The translations under genes and the position numbers were made by a program. From Gelatoporia subvermispora B (lineage: Eukaryota > Basidiomycota > Agaricomycetes > Polyporales > Gelatoporiaceae), in contig KB445803.1 of NCBI GenBank assembly GCA_000320605.2, positions 454,714 through 518,713 of the forward strand: DNA of 64,000 nucleotides, in the 5' to 3' direction. Positions 47,858-58,827 of this stretch are shown one piece after another; position 1 is the first letter of the stretch; every line of letters begins with the position of its first letter. The notes beneath the pieces are model-generated. The model had not been told where the DNA came from. It made no database searches and saw only the letters and a list, made by a program, of their open reading frames with translations.

Positions 47858-49103
47858 TGATAAAAGTAGCCTCCATTTAGTGCTGCTTCGATGATCGAAA
47901 TCAAATATGTACTCGCTGGATCAGTTGAAGGATGCTAGGGCATCGGTCGCTGCAGGAATATACAGCTGAGTGGCGATCATCGATTCTCGGACGGAGCAAG
48001 TAGCGCCGAGAAACGTGTTTGCGGCCCGTCAATCTGTCAAGCAGCGCAAGATGCTCACGATGTATCGCCTCAGTGGACGTGGTACCTGGAAATGGAAGGC
48101 GACCTCGGATCCAGATGTATCGGAACTCGGACTGGATCGATGCTCGTCTGTGCGACGATCATCGCGAAGTCGAATTCATTGCAAAGCTCATCCGCAAACT
48201 TCGAAGAGGAGAAATATCTTCACAAAGCGCATGATTGACATAAAGAACGCCATGTTGCATGATCTTCACAATTGCCGAAAGACTGCGGAACTGAGCTGGA
48301 TCACGAACACAATCTTGATGCTCCTCAATGGCAGTGGATCGGTGACAAGCGTGTAGAAATGGCCGACATTGCATCGCAGCATCGACGGTAATTCATATAC
48401 ACATATCCCTTATATCAGATCAATCGAGCTGGGACACCAGTCAGCGAATGGCTGTTCTAACCTGGACCCGCTCAGTTTGTCGTATGTCGCGAGCTATGAA
48501 GGAGATACTTCGGCGATGTTGTGAAGGCGTAGAGATAGTCGACGGCTGCGAGCGAACATCGGCTCGACACTGTACCTAGTCATGCTATCTCGCCGTTTGG
48601 AGTGTGCATCAGAAATTTGAGACTTCACGCATGAGACTTTTTTCGTCTTTCTCCATTCAAAAGTCTCACCGCGGTTTCTAGAGCAAGTGGGCCCAGCGGC
48701 AGAGGACATATTTGTCATTGCCCGACAGATTTGCGAGAATCATTAGCAACAGCGGTGACGAGATGTCCCAGGTGATCCAGAGCATGGCGGAGATGGCAGA
48801 CGAGGTTTTAAGCGAAATCTTCATCAGTCATTCGTGAACAAGTGGGAGGTCAGGCGGGAACGTCGACGAGATGCGGCGACTACATCATTGAATACGGACG
48901 CAATTATGACCATCCGATGACGCGCTCCTGAATGCCAAATAAATGACGGAGATGCTTTCCGGGACATGGTAAGTGGTAACGGCGACTCGTCGTGTTTCGC
49001 CTCATGAGCAACGCGGGCTGCATCTGACTGGCCCGAGGTAGATAAATTCGCTGCATCCGGGCAGTGATGTCATCTCTGTGCTCCACTCGCGTAACAGGAA
49101 CGC
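47858..49103. other. Spacer with no complete gene
   Basis: Contains the 5' region of the F-box/WD gene and one short F-box-like fragment (listed separately). No other coding region is supported. Confidence 0.45.
48763..48837 (+). other. Short F-box-like fragment
   Basis: A 24-residue frame (MSQVIQSMAEMADEVLSEIF plus four residues) resembles the first helix of F-box domains (L..DEVLSEIF). It stops at once, and no in-phase continuation was found. It may be a first exon with a donor at ATCA|GTCATT, or a relic of an F-box gene related to its neighbour. Confidence 0.25.
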
Positions 49104-49111
49104 GTCGCGCT

Positions 49112-49552
49112 AGGCCCCGGGCAACTCCCCTATATGTTTATGTCTCTGGACCCCCCAAATTTGGGGTAAAATATGCTATGTTTTGGGCCAAATTTATGCT
49201 ATTTGCGAAAGGAATAGGTCACGTGTTTGGTCAATATTGCACCAAGTTCTGCTATTTTCGCCACATTTTCGCAGCCTGCGGCGCATAAGGAGGCACGACC
49301 GTGTCTGCATCCTGCATCGCAAGCGGTTCTGTCAACCTTTTATGCTTGCGACGAGAGTTTATGATACTCTGTGACCCTCTCTGGCCGGACCTCGACACTT
49401 GCGTTGTAAAATATGCTATCTGACATAAGAATTTGGGCGCTAGAGGCCCTCCGGGGGCCTAAAATATGCTATCTGATAAAGGAAAATCGCCCAATTTTGG
49501 CCTCAAAAAGATGCTATTTGGCATAAACATCTGGGGGAGTTGCCCGGGGCCT
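49112..49552. mobile_element. MITE, hAT-like or KDZ-like (8-bp TSD), 441 bp
   Basis: Terminal inverted repeats of about 35 bp: the left end AGGCCCCGGGCAACTCCCC followed by TATATGTTTATG matches the inverse of the right end with few differences. Both ends are flanked by GTCGCGCT (49104-49111 and 49553-49560), a perfect 8-bp target-site duplication. The interior has no coding capacity. It holds at least six TATGCTAT/TGCTATT-type repeats, mostly subterminal, as in transposase-binding regions. An 8-bp duplication fits hAT elements and also the KDZ superfamily. Confidence 0.88.
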
Positions 49553-49560
49553 GTCGCGCT

Positions 49561-51616
49561 ACCACGCGGACGAGCAGCTGAGCAAACCCGACGCGCAGGG
49601 ACATGCCTAGAGATTGGGTGGACACACGCAGCGACCTGCACCAAAATGAAAGAAGCCGCGGGCTTCTAGTGCGCTCTTCACGCCAACGTGTCGCGGGATG
49701 TGCAATCGACGGCCTCTTGCAGGAGAGTCCGCATCATTGCTTGCACTCACCGGACGCGTTGTCCCTCGTCGCACTGTGCGCATCGATCGAACGGGAGGGC
49801 TGGGCCCGGCGCCACTGCTGTGCGTGTTCAGCCTGAAATGGAGACCGTGCGCCGTGCGTGGGTGGGGCCCCGCGCGCCGGAGGGGGCGTGGCAGGGCGTG
49901 GCCGGGCTTTTTTTGCACCTGGCTCTGCTGCCTGCGTCCCTTCACGTACCCCGTCACGCGCCGCGGCCCATCACAGTGGCGTGCTAGGACACGGTAGAAA
50001 CGGGCATGCGCCGCGGGTGTTGGCAGGACGCCATTGGGTGGCAGGAGGCGGTGGGCCGCCACCATCACTGGACATCATTCCAGCATCGTCTAGGAGAATT
50101 GAGCGATTTCTACATTTCGGCCTGTGTTTGCGACGTACCCGAGTGTCCCCGCCCCAGAGCGTGCGACAAGGCTGGGCTCCGAAAGCACGGAGGATGGGAG
50201 TTAGCGAGGCCGAGTCCCGACACTCCGAAAAACGTGCGTGCACGGCGAGCTGACACCACCATGGACTCATCGATGAGACCCGGCATATTAGTACGACGAT
50301 ACGAAAGTTTGGCTGATCTTGGGCGTCCAAAGCCAGCGCCCGCGGGAGGCTGTGGCCAAGATAAAGATAGGGATGTCTGGGCCTGTCTCGAGTTCTCAAA
50401 CATCGGCCGCGACTTGTCATACAAGACTTGCTCGTCCGACAGTCTTTTCTTTGAGGTTTCTATAACATGCGTGATGTCGTCGAGTGGAGCGTGCTCGCAG
50501 CAACTGATTTGATAGGATATGGAGGCGTCTGCCATCTAGAACCGAACCCCTAAAATGGAAACTTGAGCGGACGCTAAATTGGCGACCAGGCTAACAGGCG
50601 CTCTTGCGCGATTGTCTTTAATTTCTCTCGACCGCGTCGGTCGACGACGTTTCCCCCCCGCTCATCGCGAGCACCGACACCAGCAGCGTCGTTCACCTCC
50701 TCGCCATCCCTGATCGTCGTCTGCCCTGGTTGTCCTGCTGCGCACTTCCTAACGCCGCTTCCGCCGACCCGATAGGAGCCGCGTTCAACCCTATCTACAG
50801 CGCCTTGTGTTCAAGTTCACACTGCGTCTCGACCTGAGCACTGCTCTGTCATTCTTGCTTGGGACAGTCCATTTGCGTGATACACCCTGGTACATCGTGT
50901 CGGAGATCCCGCACAGGTCTCTTTCCTCGTAAGTTCAACCCGACAAACGTTCCTATGGGGTCGTGTCAGCCACCTGTCAAACGCCGGCACTGACTCCATT
51001 CTACAGGGCCTATTTTGTCTTCTGCGAGTGGCCCCATCTTATCGAAGGCCTTTCGTAAAGGTCTCGATCCACCTTCTTCGGTGAGTTTTTGTCAGGTCGA
51101 GACCATAGAGGCGCTGACCACCGTGGCCGTTTACAATAGACGTCTTTCTCTTTCTTTCCTGCTGTTTAAAGCATCGTTCTGTCTGCGACACCTCTTCAAA
51201 CTTCCCAAGGTGTGTAATACAGACTGAACTTCTCATGGGCATCTTCATTTCGTCCGTCCTGCGCTGCGAATCACGCAAATAGGACGGACTGAAGTCGATT
51301 GTGCATGAGGCTGGTGTCAGCCGCCGGTCAGCAGCTGACTGTACCCTCCCCCTTCTTATAGATCCTCTTAAATCGGTCCTGCTGTTAGAGCAGCCCCATC
51401 ACCATCGACAAATTTCGAAGCTTATTTATCATCTAAGTCATACCCGGAGCGTCCCCGGCTCCAGCACGACATCGCCGACCAGCGCCGGCTGACAAGTCGA
51501 CGTCATCTTATCGTGAGTAGTTTTTGGACTGCCCCCGAAGTCGAGCAAGTGTTCTAAGGTGGAGCGGTCGCGTCTCTTTCGCAGCCATACACACGGCAGT
51601 CCCACTCTTGCCTTCG
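49561..51616. other. Spacer and probable 5' leader of the CBM21 gene
   Basis: No gene is supported in the first kilobase. From about 50650 the sequence is pyrimidine-rich with several splice-like sites, which fits a spliced, untranslated leader for the gene at 51617. Confidence 0.45.
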
Positions 51617-54122
51617 ATGTCGTCCATGATACAGCTCCCAACTCCTACGCCCGTGGAGCGAATGTTCCACCGGCACTCTAACAGCGCAGGTGGGCCACTT
51701 CCTGGCATCCCCCGACGAGGCTCTTCGTCGCGGATGTCTAATCAACACATAGCAACGCTGCAAGGCCTGTTCGACCGCGAGGCGAGCATCTCGTTCGCAA
51801 GCGCGACCCCGCAGCGGTCGTCAACGCCCACCGCCACTTTGGTCATCGAGCCCCCGACTCCACAACAGGCCAGCCCAGCGAAGAAGGCTGCGACTGCGGT
51901 TCCTAGTCTGTCCACCGCCACCTCCACCTTCACGTCTAGGGGCAGCTCGAGCTCGAGCTCCTCCGGGTCGGAAGATGCCTATGTGCCCATCATCCTCCCG
52001 CGGGCGAAGCGCGTGCGCGGCCAGAAGCAGTTCAGCTCCCTTCGCCCACCCGAACTATCCACACCCGTCCCTCTTGTGTCCCGCGCAAAGTCCGCACCTG
52101 AGCAGGTTGCGTGGCCGCTTCAGACCACTCCCACCGTCGATTCGCCCGCCCGCGGAGGGCTCAAATTGTACCTTGACATGGCTTCTTCATCATCAAGCAC
52201 ACCATCACCACCCCCCGCGTCTGGTTCATCGTCTGCACCTGCGACCTCGACAGCGGGTACGCAACGAGCGGCATCCGTATCGCTTCCCGCGTCCGTGGCT
52301 GCCCAGCTTGGAAGGAAGAAGTCCGGAGAGCCACTCAAGTCTTCTCTCAAGTCGAGGCGGCCGGCGCTTCGCGGGGATCTGTCAGTTATCACCGGTGCGG
52401 CGGCAACTCGTAGCGAGCCTAGCACGCCTACGCAGCTCAAGTCGGTGCATTTCGATGCGAAGCTCGAGCACGTGAAGTTGTTCCTTGCCGAGCAGAAGCC
52501 GCTGGCCGTCTCCCGCGACGGCAGCCCCACGCTTGACACGAGCGGGACGGACAGCGACTTCCCGACGTTCATCTTCGGCGAGGAGCGGAGCGGAAGTCGA
52601 GACAAGACGAAGCTGGAGATGAGGGTGACGAACATGCCGAAGGAGGTGGACACGAGTGCGGACGTCGCGCTGGAAGAGTGGACACTGTCCCAAGATGGGA
52701 GCGCCGCTCACGGCACGATCCGCGTTCGCAACCTCGCATTCGAGAAATGGGTTGCAGTGCGCTTCACGTTGGACTGGTGGCAGACGACGAGCGAGGTCAC
52801 TGCTAAGTACATCAGCTCCCTATCAGACGGGTCGGCCGATCGCTTCTCGTTCACCATCCGCCTAGCCGACTTACTTTCGCGCATCGAGGAGAAGACGCTC
52901 TTCCTGGCGGTGCGGTACGTCGTCGCCGGGCGGGAGATTTGGGACAACAATCGGGGCGAGAACTATCAAGCGAAGTTCTCGAGGGTGAAGGTCAACAGCA
53001 CGCCGGACGCAGGCATTGCGGATTTGCAAGATAAACTGGAGCGGGTCGTCAAGGGCCAGGAGACCGTGGGTGGCTACATGGCGCGCAAGCCCTCGCCGTC
53101 TTCGTCATCCGCTACCCCATCCCCACGGCGCGAGCACTTCGCGCTCTCGTCGGATAAGTCGTTCAACTCTCGGTATGACCTGTCGACCTCGCTTAAGAGC
53201 CCATGGAAGCCCGCGTACTCGCACTCTCGCACCACGACGTATCCCACGTCGCCCGCCTCCAAGCGCCCTCCGTTCTCGACCCCCACAAATCGCGCAGCAG
53301 TCCCTGACCCCCGCTCGCTGACCCGTGGATCACCGCACGTTCTCGACGCAGACGACGACGAAGAGCCGCGCATACCTTTGTTCTCCGGTTCTGAGCTCGA
53401 AGACACGCCCATGCCCGCATCGCGTCGGAAACCGCGTAATCACCAACGCGGGTACTTCGACCTCTCCTTCGGGCCCTCCATAGACGTGCGCAAGATCCAG
53501 TCCGGCATCGCGGGCGACTCGCCGAGCCCCGGCACGCGCTACAACTCGTTCCCCCCTACCCGTGGGGAGCGTGCGGCGGTGCCTCAGCGCGAGGACGCGA
53601 CGGAGTTCGCCAAAAAGGCGAATGAGGGCTGGGCCGTGCTGGAGAGGGGCGGGAGCGAGGAGTCTACGCCGTCGGTCACCTCGAACAGCGAATCCTCCCG
53701 CTCGTCCTCACCATCCAGCTCGCCTGTTGATGATCCGCTCATGCTCCAGCTTCTGAGCACTCCTCAGCAGACCGGGAGAACGGATACTAGCAACTACCAC
53801 GTTTTCCTGAATAAGTGCGTACCATTGCAAGTTCTGCAGTCTGAACATTGACTGATGGATGTATAGGTTCTGCTTCTACACTGGGCCAGATTCCCTGCTT
53901 GGCGTCCAGACCGACCCCCTCCAAAGATCACACTCCGCGTCCAGTGTCGAAGCACTGCTGTCTTCGCCGGTCAGAAGCACTAGCTACAGCAACTCTCCCG
54001 TCATGACGCCAACGCGCTCTCCGAGCTTTGACGATGTCATGTCTGCCAGCGGCTCGACGACCCCCACGGCGCGCAGCAGACTCGTATTTGAGTCGCCCAC
54101 GCCCGTACCTTTCGCCCACTAG
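51617..54122 (+). CDS. CBM21-type protein phosphatase 1 regulatory (glycogen-targeting) subunit
   Basis: Two exons, 51617-53814 and 53867-54122, join in phase (817 aa). An RVxF-type PP1-docking motif, KSVHF, lies at about residue 275. A CBM21 domain spans about 352-462 (LEEWTLSQDG, HGTIRVRNLAFEKWVAVRFT, DWWQTTSEVTAKY, WDNNRGENYQAKF). This order is that of yeast Gac1 and animal glycogen-targeting subunits, which bring PP1 to glycogen synthase. The flanks are Ser/Pro/Thr-rich. A short C-terminal motif (NYHVFLNKFCFYTGP) sits at the splice junction and is well kept in agaricomycete relatives as I recall. The open frame extends upstream of 51617, but the ATG pair there starts a plausible protein (MSSMIQLPTPTPVERMFHRH). 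Confidence 0.88.
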
Positions 54123-54684
54123 CGCTCCTGCACCCGCATCTGGCATATCGCGGTTGATTCCCTCCTCCATTTCATGAAGTTCACGGGCAATTTAGTTGAT
54201 GTCTGGGCATCTAGTCGATGTTTCCGCGCATTTACACGCTACACACATGATCACGATTCTGCACGCCTATACTGTACTATCACCACTATCCCGCCATCCG
54301 GCACCCCTAAAAATTCAGTCCTGCTGTCCCGGACGTTTATGGCCTCTTCATTCTCGATCACCATTTCTCTTATCCAGATCATTATTGATTCCCCTTCCCC
54401 ATCATCGTTTCCATTTCCCCGGACTGCAGCGACTCGCTTGCTTGCAGGCGAAGACCTCGATGTGTATGTATGTACTTTAGACTCCGGAACGCTGCTTAGT
54501 GCCTCTCTCGTCACGCGTCGGTTAGAGTACAACGATCCTGTCTGTCTAGGCACTCCGCGTAATTCAGGATCGGTAGATAATTCGGATACGGATACGGATA
54601 TGGATATGGACACGATGTGCACGACTATAACCAATACACGAGTTGTCACGACAGTAGAACACGGCGCGAGCGACTGGCTGTCTG
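54123..54684. other. Spacer between convergent genes
   Basis: Open frames on both strands show no domain. A GGATAC/GGATAT hexamer run lies near 54580-54610. No gene is supported. Confidence 0.5.
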
Positions 54685-56725
54685 CTAGTGAAACCTGCCT
54701 CGTCGAGAATGGCCCCACCTGCTTCGCCCGCGTCCCCGACCACCCCAGTCGTCGCCGTCCCCGGGCCCGTCCCTAGGGCCGTCTCTAGGCCCGTCCCTGG
54801 GCCCGTGCCCGAACATGTCTTCCTGTGACGGCAGCGGCCCGTTCTGGCGGCCAGCGACCGGCCCGCTCTCGAAGCCTGGAATGTAGTCTTCGTCCGCGCC
54901 GTTCTGGGCGCCGCCCCGTGCAAAGTTGCCGTCGTACCCGCCCTGTGGCGCGCCGCCCACGCCTGGGCCGTCCTCTTCTTCCTTGCCCCACCACGCGGCA
55001 GGCGCGCCGCCGGCGAAGCCGGGGAGCATCGCCTCCTCGTCCTCGTCCTGGCCCGCGCCGTCGACGACCTCGGGTGGCTTCTCGCCCCCGCCGGAGAATA
55101 CGGAGGACGCGTCGCCGGGGCGCTCGCGGCACCAGAAGCGTGTTGTGTGGTCGTTGGACGCGCTCACGAGGACATGGCCCAGCGGGTGGAAGGCGAGCGA
55201 CCAGACATTCGAGTCGTGCGCCTGCGAGAGCGTTGCGCGTGGGCCGGGAGGCTGCGAGGATTGTGAAATGTTGTCGGTCGAGGAGGATAGATCCCAGTGC
55301 AGGATGGCACCCTCAGACCCGCCAGAGACGAGGAGAGGGTGGTACGGGTGCCATGTTACAGCTAAGAAAACATGAGAATATGTGCGGCGTGTTGGATGCG
55401 CGATTTGCGAAACCTACAGCAGACCTCTTTCTTGTGTCCTTTGAGGACTCTAAACTCCTTCATGGCACGGATGTCAAATACGCGGACGGTCTGGTCCCGC
55501 GACGCACTTGCCACCAGATTGCCGTTTGGTGACCACGCTAGGGCTTGGACCGTATTCTTGTGGTAATGTCTGAGATGAGGTTAGTAGTTGTACAATATAC
55601 TTTCTTGAAGCCATTCATCCTACGTTGTAGATAGCACGGTGCCTGTCCGCGGATCCCAGAATTTGATCATATTATCCTTACTCCCGGAGACGAGCAAGCC
55701 CTTGGTTGGGTGCCACTCAACGCATTTTACGTCCCATCCATGTCCTATTGAAAGTAAATCTATGCCATAATATAAGTATGTGGCGAAAATCGCCGACCTG
55801 TCAAAACTCGCTCCTCGCGGCTTTCTTCAAACGACCATATCCGGATAGTCGAATCATCACTTGCAGTGGCAAACCGCCCGTCATCCGGACTGAAGCTGAG
55901 GCCTCGAATCGCTTCGCGATGCCCTTGCCATGCGGTAAGGTTGTTCATGTTGGGCTGGAAGTACTTGATGATACCACTCTGGTCCGCGGACGCGAGGTAT
56001 GCGCCATTATGCGTGAATTGGAACGTGCGCACAGCGGTGTCGTGTGCTTGGAGGATGGTTTCGAAGTTGAATGTGAGTCCGTTCCACAGAGTGAATTCAC
56101 CGCTCGTTGAGCCTGTGAGTACACGTCGGCCCTCGGGGGTCCACTATATGGGCGTCAGGTGCTGTATGCATAGGTGTGAACACGGGGTACTCACTGCCAC
56201 ACAGTTGACAGGACATCGGATTTTGTTCGTGGATGTGTGTACGAATTTTGTACAAAGCGACGTTGAGGGGTTATCAGGATATGCTTTCGGAGGGAGAAGC
56301 TGTGATTTTTTCGTTCAGTCTGGTCTCTTGCGAAGCTTGCAAGGAGCTGTTTATCATACATCAATAATATATGGATGTGCAGGCCTCAGGTATGGTACAT
56401 ATGTTGGATTTGGCCGCAATTTCCTCAACTGTCGCATTACGCTATGAATACGTGCCTCGTGTTGCAGTGGCTGTGTACTTACCAGGTTCCACCGGCCCAT
56501 GGGTCCACCATAGTCCACCGTTCGTCGTGGCCTGACCTTCTTCGCAGTCTTGCCATCCATGAGCTGGCGTGCAATAGCCATCTCTTGGTCGTGTGTCCTT
56601 GAATCATCGCCCGGAGGAGGCACGGGTAGGGACAGATCTCTCTTTGGCGTCCACTCATTCTGCGCTAGCGGCCGCGGCAGTACACTTTGTGGAAGGAGCA
56701 CAGGTAGTTCGGGCGAGCTCGCCAT
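54685..56725 (-). CDS. PFS2: Polyadenylation factor Pfs2/WDR33, WD40 protein
   Basis: Seven exons in coding order join in phase: 56483-56725, 56360-56428, 56195-56299, 55798-56143, 55624-55744, 55418-55569 and 54685-55361 (570 aa). The N-terminal [14 protein letters not shown] signature is followed by [20 protein letters not shown] and [20 protein letters not shown], then WD repeats: [79 protein letters not shown]. The protein belongs to the nuclear cleavage and polyadenylation complex and in animals helps read AAUAAA. The C-terminal 150 residues are Gly/Asp/Arg-rich with a (GPRD)n run and an RGRGR end. A second, broken 5' copy lies at 38622. Confidence 0.93.
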
Positions 56726-57736
56726 TGTCGTTCAAGTTCAAGGTGTGGACAAAGGCATGTATTGAAAGTGATTCGACGTCGACGTCGCGGTCGCGGTCTT
56801 CACGCAGCGCTCAGCGCCATGCGCTGCGTCCGGGATCATAATTTTATACTTTATGGACGATAAGTCTTGTTTTCTCCTGATAAGTCCCTAATAAAGGCTT
56901 AACGCGCCCTGGTTAGGACCGGTTGCCCTGAAAGGGCCGCGCTGGACAACAAGTCGACAACTGGACCAACATCTTCGCGACTCGCTCGGTCTTTCTGCAT
57001 CTTCCATCGGTAGCTCTACTCCACCAGCGTTCCTGTATCTATAAATTGCTCTTGTGGCATTTGAGCTCTTGAATTCTCGGCCATTGACGAGAGGGACCAC
57101 TGTCAGCTCGGTCCATACGGTGGCCTGAGAGCCCTCGGCAGCGCATCATGCCGCCGCTCGACGTTGTCGACGGCTTGTCTTCTAGAATGGATGATGTATG
57201 TCATGGGGTAATCCAAATTGTCTGATGCTTTGCTCGGGCTTTGCTTCCTACGCGGCACGGACGTCGACAGAGGCGCGGGCTGGCACTACAAAGTTGTCTG
57301 GAGCGCGTGGATCTCTCCCTCTTCGTTGACGTGTATACGAATGTGGAGTATCATCGGGCCGCCTCTGGGATGTATTAACAATCATACTCGGGATATTTCG
57401 CTCTGGACTGTTCTACTAGGCGGGAGCTGCAACGCTGTATGGCGCGACCTAGCTTTACCTGGGCATGATTCCCCGTCACTGCGCTTGCGAGCCTCGTGTT
57501 GCGGTGGTTCTGCTGCTTCTCCATATGCATCCGTCGAATTCCAGCCGTCTTTCCTGTCGCCCTTGTGACCTTCGGTTTCAGACAGCTTTTTGCGGAGCAT
57601 CACCGTCGTCTGTCATCTGTGTACTTAAAGGGCCCGAGTTTGTGCGGAGCTCTGCAGGTTGTCGCACCGCGATCCAGTTCCAGTCGCCGTTTCAACTCCT
57701 TGCAACTCGCCCTCCGTTCCCCATTAGCTAGGCATT
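56726..57736. promoter_or_regulatory. Divergent PFS2/cerato-platanin promoter
   Basis: 1.0 kb separates the two divergent starts, and the whole stretch is kept in copy A. The block around 56895-56940 (TAAAGGCTTAACGC, CCCTGGTTAGGACC, GCCCTGAAAGGGCCGCG) is the best conserved between copies and contains a short palindrome, GCCCTGAAAGGGC-like; it may be a functional element. Confidence 0.5.
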
Positions 57737-58171
57737 ATGCAGTTCAAGTGGAGCGTCCTCACCGCCCTCGCTCTTTCCGCCGGCGCGTTTGCTCAGTCAT
57801 CATCCCAGGTGTCGGTCTCCTTCGACCAGACATACGACGACGCCGACAACTCCCTTGACATTGTCGCCTGCTCTCATGTCCTTGAGGCGGGGACCGGTTT
57901 CACTACGTTTGGGTCGTTATCGGGAGCTTTCCCGAACATCGGTGGTGCCGGGGTCGTTGAAGAGTTTGACGACCCCAACTGTGGGACATGCTGGAACCTC
58001 ACTTTCCACACCACGTCCGTCCAGATATTTGTGATCGACCACTCTGCGGAGGGCACCTTCAACATCGCATTGGAGGCAATGAACACGCTGACGGATGGTC
58101 AAGCGGAATTCCTCGGCCGCGTCAATGCTACGGCGGTGCAGATCCCTGTGAGCGATTGCAATATCGAGTGA
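57737..58171 (+). CDS. Cerato-platanin family secreted protein, copy B
   Basis: 144 aa with a signal peptide (MQFKWSVLTALALSAGAFAQ) and a full cerato-platanin domain: VSVSFDQTYDDADNSLDIV, GFTTFGSLSGAFPNIGGAGV, CGTCWNLTF, VIDHSAEGTFNIALEAMNTL and IPVSDCNIE. The four conserved cysteines are present. It differs from copy A by several substitutions and by small indels in the loops, yet both keep the fold residues, so both are probably functional. A GTGAGT just before the stop raises the chance of a tiny last exon ending near 58230. Confidence 0.93.
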   Translation: MQFKWSVLTALALSAGAFAQSSSQVSVSFDQTYDDADNSLDIVACSHVLEAGTGFTTFGSLSGAFPNIGGAGVVEEFDDPNCGTCWNLTFHTTSVQIFVIDHSAEGTFNIALEAMNTLTDGQAEFLGRVNATAVQIPVSDCNIE

Positions 58172-58510
58172 GTATCAGCACGTGTAGTTCTTTTGTCCTG
58201 CTGTTACTCACGCACATGGTATAGATTCTAAACGTATGACGTTGGGTTGGCATCGGATAGACAGTGTACGGGTATTACGTGTTGCGCCAGATTCGAGAAA
58301 CCTTTGGACTGTTCTATGGGGCGTCGTGTTGTACTGTTATCGTTCGCGTGCCCCTGGCATGTACTACCGAAACGAATGCGAAGTTTGGACAGTGTGCCTA
58401 CAGTGTACTCCGTTATCGACACCTTGACCATTACGATTCTCCCTCGTTGCCCAACTTCAATCCCTTCAGAAGAATATGAGTGTTCTCGACGATTGTGGTG
58501 AGTTCAGTTA

Positions 58511-58827
58511 ACGGAGTATTGGTTTGTGGAAGAGATGTGAGTGAGATGCAATACGTTAAGGGTGCGTTAGGGTATGTCGGAACGCCTGTGCCGAGCCGGC
58601 ATTATGGCCATCGTGATCCGCAATGTCGTCCGCTGCATCCATGATCCACCACGCAGGTGGATCACATCACGAAGGAAGGACCGTACCCTGTTAGCTACTT
58701 CGAAGTCGAATATATTCTTGTTCAGTCTACACTATCTCAATCCAAGTACATACAACACTTTCTGGTATACTTGCACGAGATATACAAGAAACATCGTCTG
58801 TCAGAGTAAAATACAAGGGAATGATAT
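58511..58827. other. Spacer between convergent genes
   Basis: No gene is seen. It includes a CATCCATGATCCACC..GGTGGATCACATC inverted repeat near 58636-58668, perhaps a 3' hairpin. Confidence 0.5.

Larger units (their letters stand above)
55990..58510. repeat. Inverted segmental duplication, copy B (intact locus)
   Basis: Partner of 36820-39300 in opposite orientation. It contains the 5' half of intact PFS2, the whole intergenic stretch, cerato-platanin copy B and its 3' flank to about 58510. Because PFS2 is complete here, this is the donor or parent arrangement. Edges are estimated by eye. Confidence 0.85.

Noticed and set aside
54825..55532. A 235-residue Arg-rich plus-strand frame
   Set aside because: It is antisense to the GC-rich PFS2 tail and has no domain.
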